From: Solimonas sp.
GTDB taxonomy: Bacteria; Pseudomonadota; Gammaproteobacteria; Nevskiales; Nevskiaceae
Direction: 5' to 3'
Length of the DNA stretch: 64,000 nucleotides
Assembly: GCA_030149365.1 (NCBI GenBank)
Contig: JASBRP010000011.1
Coordinates: forward strand, 1-64,000
Position numbers and translations under genes: made by a program. This document shows, piece after piece, positions 1-8,942 of the stretch (the stretch's first letter is position 1; each line of letters starts with the position of its first letter). The notes under the pieces were generated by a model. It made no database searches. It saw only the letters and a program-made list of their open reading frames with translations, and had not been told where the DNA came from.

Positions 1-132
1 GCGGAGAGGGAGGGATTCGAACCCCCGGTATGGAGACGGGTTCGACCATTGCCGCGTAGCGGCGATGGCGCAAGCGCAGCGAGTCCGCAGGACGGCCGCC
101 GTCAGGCGGGCGCAATCCCTCCCTCTCCGCCA
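1..132. repeat. tRNA-Ser 3'-end-derived inverted-repeat element
   Basis: Perfect 17-bp inverted repeat gcggagagggagggatt (1-17) / aatccctccctctccgc (114-130). The minus-strand reading GGGTTCGAATCCCTCCCTCTCCGC matches a tRNA-Ser T-arm/acceptor 3' end, but no D-arm or anticodon arm fits between. The element may extend left of the window. Confidence 0.6.
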
Positions 133-141
133 ATACGCACG

Positions 142-166
142 AAAAAGCCCCCGTCAGGGGGCTTTC
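142..166 (-). terminator. Intrinsic terminator of the APH-family gene
   Basis: agcccccgtcagggggct hairpin followed on the minus strand by a T-run; the stop codon (154-156) lies in the loop. Confidence 0.7.
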
Positions 167-900
167 TGCTCGTAGGCCGTGACGATGCGGGTAGTCAGGT
201 CCAGCGAGATGAAGCTGGTGTAGATGAATTCCTGGTGCAGCGGGCCGAAGCCGGAGTCGGCGAAGTCGTAGATGCCCTTGAGCCGCTGCGCTTGATGATC
301 GAAAGCCATGTTCCAGCCGTGGCCGTCGAAGAAGCCGTAGGTCAGGCCCAGCGGGTCCTGGGGCAGCGAGGCCCAATCGGCCAGCGTGCGCTGTGCCAGG
401 GTGCGCAATGGCGGCGGCAGCACCGGCCAGGCTTCGCGCAGGATGGCCTCGGCGGGCAGCCACCCACCCACCGGCAGGGCGCCGGCTTGCCGCATCAAGC
501 CGTGGTCCAGGGCATGCAGTTCGGCGTAGAAGCGCGCGATGTCCTGGGCCAGCGTTGCGCGGGCAGTCTCCGGCAGGCGCGCGTAGTCCGCCGCCAGCAG
601 ATGATCGCCCGCGAGCTTGGCATGGCGCGAGAACAGCGTCGGCTCTTCGATCAGCGTGAGATCGGGAACCGGCATGCCCAGTCGTGGCCGCAATACGGCG
701 AGCAGGCCGGCCTCCCGGCGCAAGGCCTGGGCGGCCTCCTCGCTGCGGGGGAACTTGAAGATCAGACGGTCATCGGCATCGACGGCGATGGAATGGAAGC
801 CGCGCGTGTGCAGGCGGAACTGCGCACCGGCGAGCTCCGGGAAGTGGCGCAGGATGGCGGCCCGGAGGTCCGCGTCGTCGGACAGGAACATGGTGGGCAT
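154..900 (-). CDS. Aminoglycoside phosphotransferase/choline kinase-like phosphotransferase family protein
   Basis: ORF 154..939; internal Met at MPTMFLSDD chosen. Kinase-like features: LIFKFPRSEEAAQALRREAGLL and GFFDGHGWNMAFD...GIYDFADSG. Confidence 0.7.
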   Translation of the reverse strand: MPTMFLSDDADLRAAILRHFPELAGAQFRLHTRGFHSIAVDADDRLIFKFPRSEEAAQALRREAGLLAVLRPRLGMPVPDLTLIEEPTLFSRHAKLAGDHLLAADYARLPETARATLAQDIARFYAELHALDHGLMRQAGALPVGGWLPAEAILREAWPVLPPPLRTLAQRTLADWASLPQDPLGLTYGFFDGHGWNMAFDHQAQRLKGIYDFADSGFGPLHQEFIYTSFISLDLTTRIVTAYEQKAP

Positions 901-1012
901 TTTGCCATGGGCCTCGCCGGGCCCGGGATGGCGGACCAAAGCGTGTCCGGCAGGCTATGCCTATACTGCCGGACGAGCCCGGCGCATGGCCGGGAGCAAG
1001 CCACCTTGCATC

Positions 1013-3904
1013 ATGGCGAGGCTCAAGACGGACATGGATGCCAGTCCCCCGGCAGCGGGCAGCCCGAAGAAGCGCCGCCGCGCCCAGAAGGCCGGAGAGG
1101 GCCTGCCTGCACAGCAGGGCGATCTGCTGCGTGCGTCGCTCGATTCCTTGGCAGTGTTCCGGGCCCTGCTCAGCCTTGGCGGCAAGCTGCTGCACGTGGA
1201 GCCTGCACGCTCCGCGGCGCTGATACCCGAGGCGGTCCTGGGGCAGACCTTGTGGGACTTGCCTTTCTGGCGCTTGCGGGAGGCGCAGCGGCAGGACCTG
1301 ATGATGGCCGTGGAGTGTGCGGCGCAGGGCGAGACCCCGCGGCGTGAGTTGAGCCTGGAGGTCGAAGGCCGCACGCACCAGGTCGAGCTGATCCTTTGTC
1401 CGGTGCGGGATGCAGCGGACGCCATTCTCCATGTCGCTGCCGAGATCCGGCACCTGGCCGCACGCGGGCCGCAGCCGCCGTTGGCGGGCGCGCGTGAAGA
1501 ATCGCTGGAAGGCGAGCTTGCGGCGGTGAGGCGATTGCATGAGATCGGCCGCCGCATCAACGAGAGTGGCAGCCTGCAGGAACTGCTGGAGGAAATCCTG
1601 GCGACGACCATGGCCGTCCAGCGCGCCGGTTTCGGCAGCCTGCAGCTCTGGGATATCGCCACCAGCAGCTTGCGGATCGTCGCGCAGCAGGGCTTTGACG
1701 CGGAATTCCTGCGGCGCTATGCGGTGGTGCGCGCCGACACGCCCTGCGCCTGTGGCCTGGCGGCGGCGCGCCGCGAGCGGGTGATCGTGGAGGACCTGGA
1801 GGCGGAGGCGTTCTACGCGCCGACCCTGGAGGATGCGCGCCGGGTGGGTTATCGCGCGGTGCAATCGACGCCGCTGATCTCGAGGGAAGGACGCCTGCTG
1901 GGCGTGCTGTCGACCAATTTCCGGCAGCCGCACCGCTCCTCGGAGCATGAGCTGAAGCTCACTGACCTGCTCGCTGCGCAGGCGGTGCTGGCAATCGAGC
2001 GGCTGACAGCAGGAGAGGCGCTGCGCCTGGCGGAGACGCGGCTGCGGGCTTCGATGACGGCGGGACGCATGGCGTCCTGGTACTGGGATGCCGCCAGCGG
2101 GCAGACCAGCGCTTCCGAAACCCTGGCAGAGCTGTTCGGCCTGCCTCCCGGCGAGCGCTGGCGCGGCGGTGACCAGATCCTGGGCCTGTTGCACCCGGAC
2201 GATGCCGGGCGGCACCTGGAGACCTTGCGCAGTGCCGCGGGTGGGGGCTGGCACAGCGAGTTCCGCATCATCCGCCCGGTCGATGGCGAGATCGCCTGGC
2301 TGGAGGAGTGGGCCGATGCCACCAGCGATCCGCATACCGGCAAGCTCGGCATCGCGGGCCTGGTCTGGGATGTCAGCAGCCGCAAGAACGCAGAGCTGCG
2401 TGTGCAGGAAGGCGACGTGCGTTTCCGCGCGCTGGTGCAGAGCGTGCGCGACTACGCGATCCTGATGCTGGACCCCCATGGCTATGTGATCGAATGGACC
2501 GAGGGTGCCGAGCGCGTGAAGGGCTACCAGGCCGAGGATGTGCTCGGCAAGCATTTCGCGATGTTCTTCACGCCGGAAGACGTGGCCGACGACGCGCCGG
2601 CGCGCGAGCTGGCGGAGGCCGCCGCCAACGGCCGCGCCGAGCGCTACTCCTGGCGCGTGCGCAAGGATGGCAGCCGCTTCTGGGGCCATGAGATCGCCAC
2701 CGCCGTGCGCGGGCCCGACGGCGAGCTGCTGGGCTTCACCAAGATCAGCCGCGATCTCACCGAGAGCAAGCGCGCCGAGGAGGCGCTGAGGGAGGCGGAC
2801 CGGCGCAAGGACGAGTTCCTGGCGACGCTGGCGCACGAGTTGCGCAACCCGCTGGCGCCGATCCGCAACGGCCTGCAGATCCTGCGGCTGGTGCGCCAGA
2901 GCGATCTGCGACTGCAGAACACGGTGGACATGATGGACCGCCAGCTGACGCACCTGGTGCGGCTGGTGGACGACCTGCTCGACGTGGGGCGTATCAGCTC
3001 CGGCAAGCTGCAGTTGCGGCGGCAGGCGCTGGACCTGTCCGAGGTGCTGGCCGGCAGCGTGGAAGCGGCCCGTGCACTGATCGACGCGCACCGTCATGAG
3101 CTGAAGATGGACATCGCCGCGCCGGACATCCGGCTGGACGGCGACCTCGACCGCCTGACCCAGGTATTTTCCAACCTGCTGTCGAACGCGGCCAAGTACA
3201 CCGAGCCCGGCGGGCACATCCGCCTGGCGGTGTGGCGCGAGGCGGACATGGCCGTAGTGAGTGTCAGCGACGACGGGATCGGTATCCCGCCGGCCGACCT
3301 CGAGCATGTCTTCGATCTGTTCTCGCAGGTGCGCGCGCACCAGGGCCGCGCCGAGGGTGGCCTGGGTATCGGCCTGTCGCTGGTGCGCAACCTGGTGATG
3401 CTGCATGGCGGCAGCGTCAGTGCCGAGAGCGCCGGAGCCGGGCAGGGCAGCTGCTTCACCGTTCGCTTGCCGGTGCTGGCGGACACGGCGCCGCTGGAGC
3501 TGCCACCGCCCTTGGCGGACGAGGCGGCGACACGGCTGCGCGTGCTGGTGGTGGACGACAATGCCGACGCGGCGAATTCGCTGGCGGCGCTGCTGGAACT
3601 GCAGGGGCACGCGGCGGCGGTGGCGCACGATGGCGAGGAGGGCCTGGCGCTGGCGCAGAGCTTCCAGCCCGATGTGGCGATCCTGGATATCGGCATGCCG
3701 CGCATGGATGGGGTGGAAGCCGCACGGCGCCTGCGTGCATTGCCGGGCGGCGAGCATGTCCTGCTGCTGGCCCTCACCGGGCTGGGGCAGGCCTCCGACC
3801 GCGAGCGTACCCGCGAGGCGGGTTTCAACCATCACCTGGTGAAACCGCTCAACCTCGCCTTGCTGGCCGGCCTGCTGGCGGAGCGCGCCACAGCGGCCGG
3901 CTGA
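1013..3904 (+). CDS. Hybrid sensor histidine kinase/response regulator (GAF-PAS-PAS-HisKA-HATPase-REC)
   Basis: Motifs RRKDEFLATLAHELRNPLAPIRN (H-box), SNLLSNAAKYT (N-box), GGLGIGLSLV (G-box), and C-terminal receiver VLVVDDN...DIGMPRMDG...KPL. The annotated ORF start (617) overlaps the upstream gene, so the start is taken at 1013. Confidence 0.9.
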   Translation: MARLKTDMDASPPAAGSPKKRRRAQKAGEGLPAQQGDLLRASLDSLAVFRALLSLGGKLLHVEPARSAALIPEAVLGQTLWDLPFWRLREAQRQDLMMAVECAAQGETPRRELSLEVEGRTHQVELILCPVRDAADAILHVAAEIRHLAARGPQPPLAGAREESLEGELAAVRRLHEIGRRINESGSLQELLEEILATTMAVQRAGFGSLQLWDIATSSLRIVAQQGFDAEFLRRYAVVRADTPCACGLAAARRERVIVEDLEAEAFYAPTLEDARRVGYRAVQSTPLISREGRLLGVLSTNFRQPHRSSEHELKLTDLLAAQAVLAIERLTAGEALRLAETRLRASMTAGRMASWYWDAASGQTSASETLAELFGLPPGERWRGGDQILGLLHPDDAGRHLETLRSAAGGGWHSEFRIIRPVDGEIAWLEEWADATSDPHTGKLGIAGLVWDVSSRKNAELRVQEGDVRFRALVQSVRDYAILMLDPHGYVIEWTEGAERVKGYQAEDVLGKHFAMFFTPEDVADDAPARELAEAAANGRAERYSWRVRKDGSRFWGHEIATAVRGPDGELLGFTKISRDLTESKRAEEALREADRRKDEFLATLAHELRNPLAPIRNGLQILRLVRQSDLRLQNTVDMMDRQLTHLVRLVDDLLDVGRISSGKLQLRRQALDLSEVLAGSVEAARALIDAHRHELKMDIAAPDIRLDGDLDRLTQVFSNLLSNAAKYTEPGGHIRLAVWREADMAVVSVSDDGIGIPPADLEHVFDLFSQVRAHQGRAEGGLGIGLSLVRNLVMLHGGSVSAESAGAGQGSCFTVRLPVLADTAPLELPPPLADEAATRLRVLVVDDNADAANSLAALLELQGHAAAVAHDGEEGLALAQSFQPDVAILDIGMPRMDGVEAARRLRALPGGEHVLLLALTGLGQASDRERTREAGFNHHLVKPLNLALLAGLLAERATAAG

Positions 3905-3908
3905 AGCT

Positions 3909-4574
3909 TCAGGGCCGCGGACCTCGTGACACCAACAGGGGATAGGGGTTGACCGCGGTGCCCTGCCACCAGTTCTTCTCCGGCCCGAGCATGAAGATGG
4001 CGAAGTGCAGGTGTGGCGCCGCGGGGTCGGCGTTGCCGGTGGAGCCGACGTAGCCGAGCACGTCGCCGCGCTTCACTTCCTGCCCCTCCACGAGACCGTC
4101 GGCATAGCGCTGCAGGTGGGCGTAGTAGTACGCCAGGGTCTGGCCGGGGTCGAACTGGTAGATCGTCAGCCCGCCGGGCACGCTGGTGAAGAGCTTGACG
4201 ACGCGGCCATCGGCGGCCGCCACCACCGGAGTGCCTGCGGGGGCCATGATGTCGATCGCCTCATGCACGCGTGAGCCGCCGCGGCCGTCGGCGAAGCTGT
4301 CAGTGAGCTGGTCCGCGCCCACACCCGAGACCGGCACCAGCAGGGCCGCGGGTGCGGGCGTGTGCTCGCTGACCAGCGAGCGTTCCGCGTCGATCGGCGT
4401 GTCGGGCGATTCCGGCTGGCGGGGTGTTTCAGTGGGCGGCAGCGGCGCGACCGGAATGGCGGCCACCACGGTCGTGGGGGGCTCGATGGCGGCTTCGGTC
4501 GGGCTGCTGGCCGACCACAGGGCGATGACGCCACCGACTGCCAGTCCGGCAAGCAAGGTCCAGAAGATGCGCAT
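3909..4574 (-). CDS. M23 family metallopeptidase (peptidoglycan endopeptidase)
   Basis: N-terminal TM/signal; HEAIDIMAPAGTPVVAAADGRV...APHLHFAIF typical of LytM/M23. Confidence 0.88.
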   Translation of the reverse strand: MRIFWTLLAGLAVGGVIALWSASSPTEAAIEPPTTVVAAIPVAPLPPTETPRQPESPDTPIDAERSLVSEHTPAPAALLVPVSGVGADQLTDSFADGRGGSRVHEAIDIMAPAGTPVVAAADGRVVKLFTSVPGGLTIYQFDPGQTLAYYYAHLQRYADGLVEGQEVKRGDVLGYVGSTGNADPAAPHLHFAIFMLGPEKNWWQGTAVNPYPLLVSRGPRP

Positions 4575-4592
4575 GGCTTCGCACTCCCTCGA

Positions 4593-5579
4593 TCATCGTT
4601 GCAGCAGGGCCGGGGTGCCGGGCTTGACGGCATCGGCCAGCGCGGCGGCGTCCCAGTTGCTCAGGCGGATGCAGCCATGCGACTGCGTCTTGCCGATGGT
4701 GCGCGGCTCGGGCGTGCCGTGGATGCCGTAGTGCGGCTTGGACAGGTCGATCCATACCACGCCCACGGGGTTGTTGGGGCCCGGCGGAATCTTGGCCTTG
4801 CTGTGGCCTTCCTCGGCGTCCCAGAACAGCTTGGGGTTGTAGTGGAAGGGCGGATCGCGCGAGACGCCGTTGATCTTCCACTTACCCAGGGGCAGGGGAT
4901 CGTGGCGGCTGCCGATGGTGGCGGGGAAGCGCGCGGCGACCTGGCCTTGTTCGTCGATCAACGACACCGACAGGTCGGAGCGATCCACCACGACCTTCGA
5001 GGCCGCGGGTAGCGCGCTGCGCGAGACGCCGGGCACCACGATCTCCTCACCGGCGCGGTTGAAGCCCTTGTCCTTGTTGAGCAGGCGCAGCAGCTCTGGC
5101 CGGACATGGAAGCGCTCGGCCAGCGCCTCCTCGGCCGAGACGTAACCCAGCGCCGGCAGTTTGGCTTTCTCCATCATGTCTTCCGGGATGGCCTGGTAAG
5201 GACCGGCGACATCGGCCTCCGTGATGCGGTAGCTGACCAGCACGGGAGCCGTGTCGCGGGTCAGCGCTTCCCAGCTCTTGGCATCGAGGCGGCCGGTGGC
5301 TTTCAGCGAATGGCGCCGCTGCCAGGCGGCCACGGCGCGCTGCATGTTGGAGCCATATTCGGCGTCGATTTCGCCGCTGGGGAAATGGGCCCGGTCGAGC
5401 AGCACCTGCGCCCTGAGCACCGCCAGGCCCTTGGCGCCGGAGGCGAGATCCGGAGTGCCCTGCAGGCTGTCTTCGGCCGGCGTGGCTTGCTCGGGCGGCG
5501 GCTGCGCGAATGCGGGTGCGCCGGCCAGGGTGAGGGCGCAGAGCGCCGCAAGAATCCATCCTTGTTTTTGTGAGCTCAT
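4593..5579 (-). CDS. L,D-transpeptidase with peptidoglycan-binding-like domain
   Basis: Signal peptide; IGKTQSHGCIRLSNWDA = YkuD catalytic motif (HXX..SHGCIRL). Confidence 0.92.
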   Translation of the reverse strand: MSSQKQGWILAALCALTLAGAPAFAQPPPEQATPAEDSLQGTPDLASGAKGLAVLRAQVLLDRAHFPSGEIDAEYGSNMQRAVAAWQRRHSLKATGRLDAKSWEALTRDTAPVLVSYRITEADVAGPYQAIPEDMMEKAKLPALGYVSAEEALAERFHVRPELLRLLNKDKGFNRAGEEIVVPGVSRSALPAASKVVVDRSDLSVSLIDEQGQVAARFPATIGSRHDPLPLGKWKINGVSRDPPFHYNPKLFWDAEEGHSKAKIPPGPNNPVGVVWIDLSKPHYGIHGTPEPRTIGKTQSHGCIRLSNWDAAALADAVKPGTPALLQR

Positions 5580-5689
5580 GTCCCGTCCTTGGGCACTGCT
5601 TGCATTTCGACCCACGGCGATTCCGGGGGTTCAGGATCAGGATGCCTGCGCCGGCTGTCTGGCAGATGAACGCGCCGGGTGCACAAAAG

Positions 5690-5715
5690 AAAAGGCCCGC
5701 TTGCGCGGGCCTTTT
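5690..5715 (-). terminator. Intrinsic terminator downstream of the beta-helix/cytochrome gene
   Basis: aaaaggcccgcttgcgcgggcctttt hairpin; T-rich on the minus strand (ccttttcttttg). Confidence 0.7.
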
Positions 5716-5733
5716 GCTTTGCTGCAATGACGC

Positions 5734-8700
5734 TCAGCTTTCGCCGCAGCTCGAGGAGCCCGGGTACTTGGCCTCGTCGACCACGATGACGTCGCGGATC
5801 CACTGGTTGACCAGGTCATAGCCCTCCTGGTCGACCACGCTGCGGGCCAGCGGCGGCATGCGAGCGGCCGGGGTAGTCGCCGTGGGGCCGATGCGGAACG
5901 GCAGGATCGAGTCGGCCAGGTTGCCCGGATTGATGTCGTGGAAGCGGCGGCCTTCGTCGGTGCCTTCGCGGCCGGTGGCGGTCGGGCGCTTGCAGATGCC
6001 GTAGGTGCTGTCGACCTTGCGGATGGAGTCCAGGTACATGCCGGTGCTGGCGGCGAAGCCGCGCACGTTGTGGCAGTGCTGGCAGTTCACCTCCAGCCAG
6101 GCGCGGGCGCGGGATTCGATGTCCTCGTTGGAGCCGGCGGGGAAGCCGGCGTCGCCGGGCTTGTTGAAGGCCGGGACGCGCTCCAGCTTGGTGGCGATCT
6201 GCGTGGTGGGATCAACGCCGAGGTCGGTCGGGCAACCGGCGAGCAGGCCATTGCTGCACCACCAGGCAATCTGGTTGTGGCCGGTGACGGCGTGCGGCGC
6301 GTCCTTCACGAAGTTGGATTCCGGACGGTAGGGCTTGTTGAGGAAGCGCGTCTTCAGGCCGATCGGCGCGGAGCCGGGTTCGCCGTCCTCGCGCGAGTGG
6401 CAGCTGAGGCACTGGTTGCCGTGCGGGATCAGGTAGTCGGGCGTGGAGCCGGTGTGGGTCTTGCCGGAGTCGACGTCGGTGGTATTCCAGTGCACGGCGG
6501 CGGTGCCGCCGCCCAGCGCGAGCTTGGCGACGCGCTTGCCGTCCACGGTTTCCCAGATGTACGGCAGGCCCATCCAGCGGACATTGCCCTTGGAATTGAC
6601 GCGCTTGATCAGCAAGCGCGTTTCCACCGGCACTTCGGTGCCGGCCGCTTCGTCGGCGAAGGTGAAGGTCTTGGCGATGATGGTGCCCACCGGGAAGTCG
6701 AAGGTCATGTTGGCGCCGGTGACGGCACCGCCCTCCTTGGCGTCGTGGTAGGTGGCCGTCTTGCCGTTGGGGATGAAGACCTGGCGATACTTCACCGAGT
6801 AGTCGGAGAACAGCTTGCTGTTCAGCGAGAACGGCGTGCCGCGGCCGTTGGGCGCGCTGCGCGGATCCTGCGCGTCGGCGAACAGTTGGTACTGGTCCAG
6901 CGTCGGGCAGTTCACGCCGGCAGCGGCGAAGTTCACGGTGCCGGCCTTGCCGGCGCCGCAGAGCTTGGCGGTCTCGGCCTCGGTCGGTGCCGGGTCGAAC
7001 TGGCCGGTGCGCTGGAACTCGGCGATGACCACCGGCGGCAGCTTCTCCAGGTTCTTGCCGTAGGCGGTGGGGCACTGGTGCGGCTTGATGTCGTAGCTGG
7101 AGGCCAGCTGCGTCAGGTCGGTGGCGGTCAGGCTGGTCAGCACGTTGCCGATCAGGCCGGCGGGGTTGCTGGGGTCGACGGTGGCGGCGGCGATCACCAG
7201 CTCCAGGCCCTTGAGACCGTGGAAATTGGCGAAGCGGGCGCCGCGGCCTTCATAGACGTTGTCGTCGTCGATGCAGGAGGCCCACCAATCCGGAACGATG
7301 CGCTTCTTGTCGGCCGGGTTGAACTTGTACTGGTTGTAGTGGCACTCGGGGTTCGGGTGCTCGCTGCCGAGCAGCGGCTTGCCGCGGTTGTCGGCCGGCA
7401 CCTTGTTGCCGTTGGCATCCAGCGGGTAGGGGCAGTCGGACCAGGTGTCGAGCAGGCCGTCCCACATGATGTGGGCGCCGCGGTAGCCCAGCGCGCCGGA
7501 GCCCAGGCAGTGCTGGTAGTTCAGCGGGTTGAGGCAGGCGGCGGTGTTCTTCAGGCCGATCAGCACCGGCAGCAGGCGCGCGACGTCGCCGTTGACCAGA
7601 TCACCGACGCTCGGCACGGGCAGCTTGTTGCCGTTCTCGCGGAAGGTATTGCCCCAGATGTGCATGCCTTCGGTGTACCAGTCGATGCGGTTTTCCACCG
7701 GGCGGCCCAGGCCTTCCGGGAAGAGCTCGTAGCTGGCGTGGATGATGCCGGCGGTGTTGTTGTTCTCGAAGGTGTTGTTGAAAACGTCGATGCGGTCATA
7801 GGACAGCGTGATCATGCCGCTGCCGGAGGGCACGTTGCCGACGAAGCCGCCCGAGGTGAAGTTGTAGGTGTTGTTCATGCGCGAGGTGTTGCCGTGCATG
7901 CGCGAGCTGTCGCCGTACTGGCGCAGACCGTCGAGGTCGTAGATCAGGAAGCCGCCGGTGTTGCACTCGGCGAGGTTGGTGTCGTACTCGCCGCCGCGCA
8001 CGTTCTCGATCTCGAAGCCGAAGACGTTGAAGGCGGCGCGGCTGTTGCGGATGATCGCGTTGTTGGTCTGGCCGACGTAGATGCCGGCGTCGGAGGCGCC
8101 GATCGATTCGGAGTCCTCGACCAGGATGTTCTCGGAGGACACCGGGTAGATGCCGTAGCGGCCGGACTTGGGGCTGACGGTATAGTCCGGCGAGCTGCTG
8201 CCGCCCAGCGCGCCAGGGGGCTTCGTGTCCGGGGCGGTGCAAGGCACGTTCAGCAGGCGCGCATTGTTCTCGAAGACGTTGGCGGCGGTGATCGGGGTGG
8301 GGCTCTCGCGACCGCCGTTGGACGACCAGATGGCGCGCACGCGGCGCAGCGAGGCGTGATCCACTCCGCGCAGCTCGATGCCGTTGCCGCCGGTGTCGAG
8401 CACCGTGAGGTCCTGGATGAACAGGCCGTGGACGTTGACGCCGAGGATGCCTTCCGGCGCGTTGTTGTTCTTGAACGACAGGACGGTCTTGTCCTTGCCG
8501 CAACCCTTGACCATGACATCTTCGGTGTCGGTCAGGTTCAGCGAGGAGGTCAGCTCGAAGTAGCCGCAGTCGAACTGGATGGTGTCGCCCGGCGAGGCCT
8601 GGACCATGGCGGCGACCATGTCGCGCGTGGCGTTGGCGCCCGGCTTGATCAGGAAGGTGCGGCCGTCACGCGTGCCGATGTCGTCCTTGGAGCCGCCGCT

Positions 8701-8802
8701 GCCGCCACCGGCGGAGTCGCTGCGGCTGCCGCAGCCGGCGAGCAAGGCGAGGGATAGGGTTGCGGCCAAGGCCGCGCGTACCTGGGGGGCTTTGAAAAGC
8801 AT
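5734..8802 (-). CDS. Fusion lipoprotein: N-terminal right-handed parallel beta-helix domain plus C-terminal c-type-cytochrome-containing domain (TIGR03805 + TIGR03806-like)
   Basis: Lipobox LALLAGCGS; beta-helix turns (NGIELRGVDHASLRRVRAIWSS, GIYVGQTNNAIIRNSRAAFNVFGFEIENV); two CXXCH haem sites CLSCH (6397-6411) and CQHCH (6070-6084); terminal DVIVVDEAKYPGSS. Confidence 0.85.
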   Translation of the reverse strand: MLFKAPQVRAALAATLSLALLAGCGSRSDSAGGGSGGSKDDIGTRDGRTFLIKPGANATRDMVAAMVQASPGDTIQFDCGYFELTSSLNLTDTEDVMVKGCGKDKTVLSFKNNNAPEGILGVNVHGLFIQDLTVLDTGGNGIELRGVDHASLRRVRAIWSSNGGRESPTPITAANVFENNARLLNVPCTAPDTKPPGALGGSSSPDYTVSPKSGRYGIYPVSSENILVEDSESIGASDAGIYVGQTNNAIIRNSRAAFNVFGFEIENVRGGEYDTNLAECNTGGFLIYDLDGLRQYGDSSRMHGNTSRMNNTYNFTSGGFVGNVPSGSGMITLSYDRIDVFNNTFENNNTAGIIHASYELFPEGLGRPVENRIDWYTEGMHIWGNTFRENGNKLPVPSVGDLVNGDVARLLPVLIGLKNTAACLNPLNYQHCLGSGALGYRGAHIMWDGLLDTWSDCPYPLDANGNKVPADNRGKPLLGSEHPNPECHYNQYKFNPADKKRIVPDWWASCIDDDNVYEGRGARFANFHGLKGLELVIAAATVDPSNPAGLIGNVLTSLTATDLTQLASSYDIKPHQCPTAYGKNLEKLPPVVIAEFQRTGQFDPAPTEAETAKLCGAGKAGTVNFAAAGVNCPTLDQYQLFADAQDPRSAPNGRGTPFSLNSKLFSDYSVKYRQVFIPNGKTATYHDAKEGGAVTGANMTFDFPVGTIIAKTFTFADEAAGTEVPVETRLLIKRVNSKGNVRWMGLPYIWETVDGKRVAKLALGGGTAAVHWNTTDVDSGKTHTGSTPDYLIPHGNQCLSCHSREDGEPGSAPIGLKTRFLNKPYRPESNFVKDAPHAVTGHNQIAWWCSNGLLAGCPTDLGVDPTTQIATKLERVPAFNKPGDAGFPAGSNEDIESRARAWLEVNCQHCHNVRGFAASTGMYLDSIRKVDSTYGICKRPTATGREGTDEGRRFHDINPGNLADSILPFRIGPTATTPAARMPPLARSVVDQEGYDLVNQWIRDVIVVDEAKYPGSSSCGES

Positions 8803-8907
8803 TGTCGATTCCCTGGGTTACGGAGCGTAAGGCGCTCCGCGAATATGGTTATACGCAGACATTCTAGGCCTACCCCGGTGAGCCCAACCAGGGTGTCGAT
8901 GGTAAAT

Positions 8908-8925
8908 GTGACTTAAGCATGACAG
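8908..8925 (-). promoter_or_regulatory. Pho-box-like / OmpR-family direct repeat
   Basis: Minus strand CTGTCAT-GCTT-AAGTCAC: two 7-mers with 11-bp phasing, ~105 nt upstream of the 8802 start; compare CTGTCAT-N4-CTGTCAY. Confidence 0.4.
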
Positions 8926-8942
8926 GCGGTCCCGGCCCGGGG

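Noticed and set aside
1-132. Functional tRNA-Ser gene
   Set aside because: Only the acceptor/T-arm end is recognisable; the other end is an inverted copy of the same end, and no anticodon arm is apparent.
49-1347. 432-aa plus-strand ORF at left edge
   Set aside because: Runs through the tRNA-derived repeat, terminator and antisense to the phosphotransferase; translation is low-complexity.
770-3835. 1021-aa minus-strand ORF antisense to the first hybrid kinase
   Set aside because: Gln/Arg/His-rich shadow frame lacking domains; the plus strand is a complete hybrid kinase.
5938-8757. 939-aa plus-strand ORF antisense to the beta-helix/cytochrome gene
   Set aside because: Ala/Gly/Val-rich shadow frame; opposite strand has lipobox, beta-helix repeats and CXXCH motifs.
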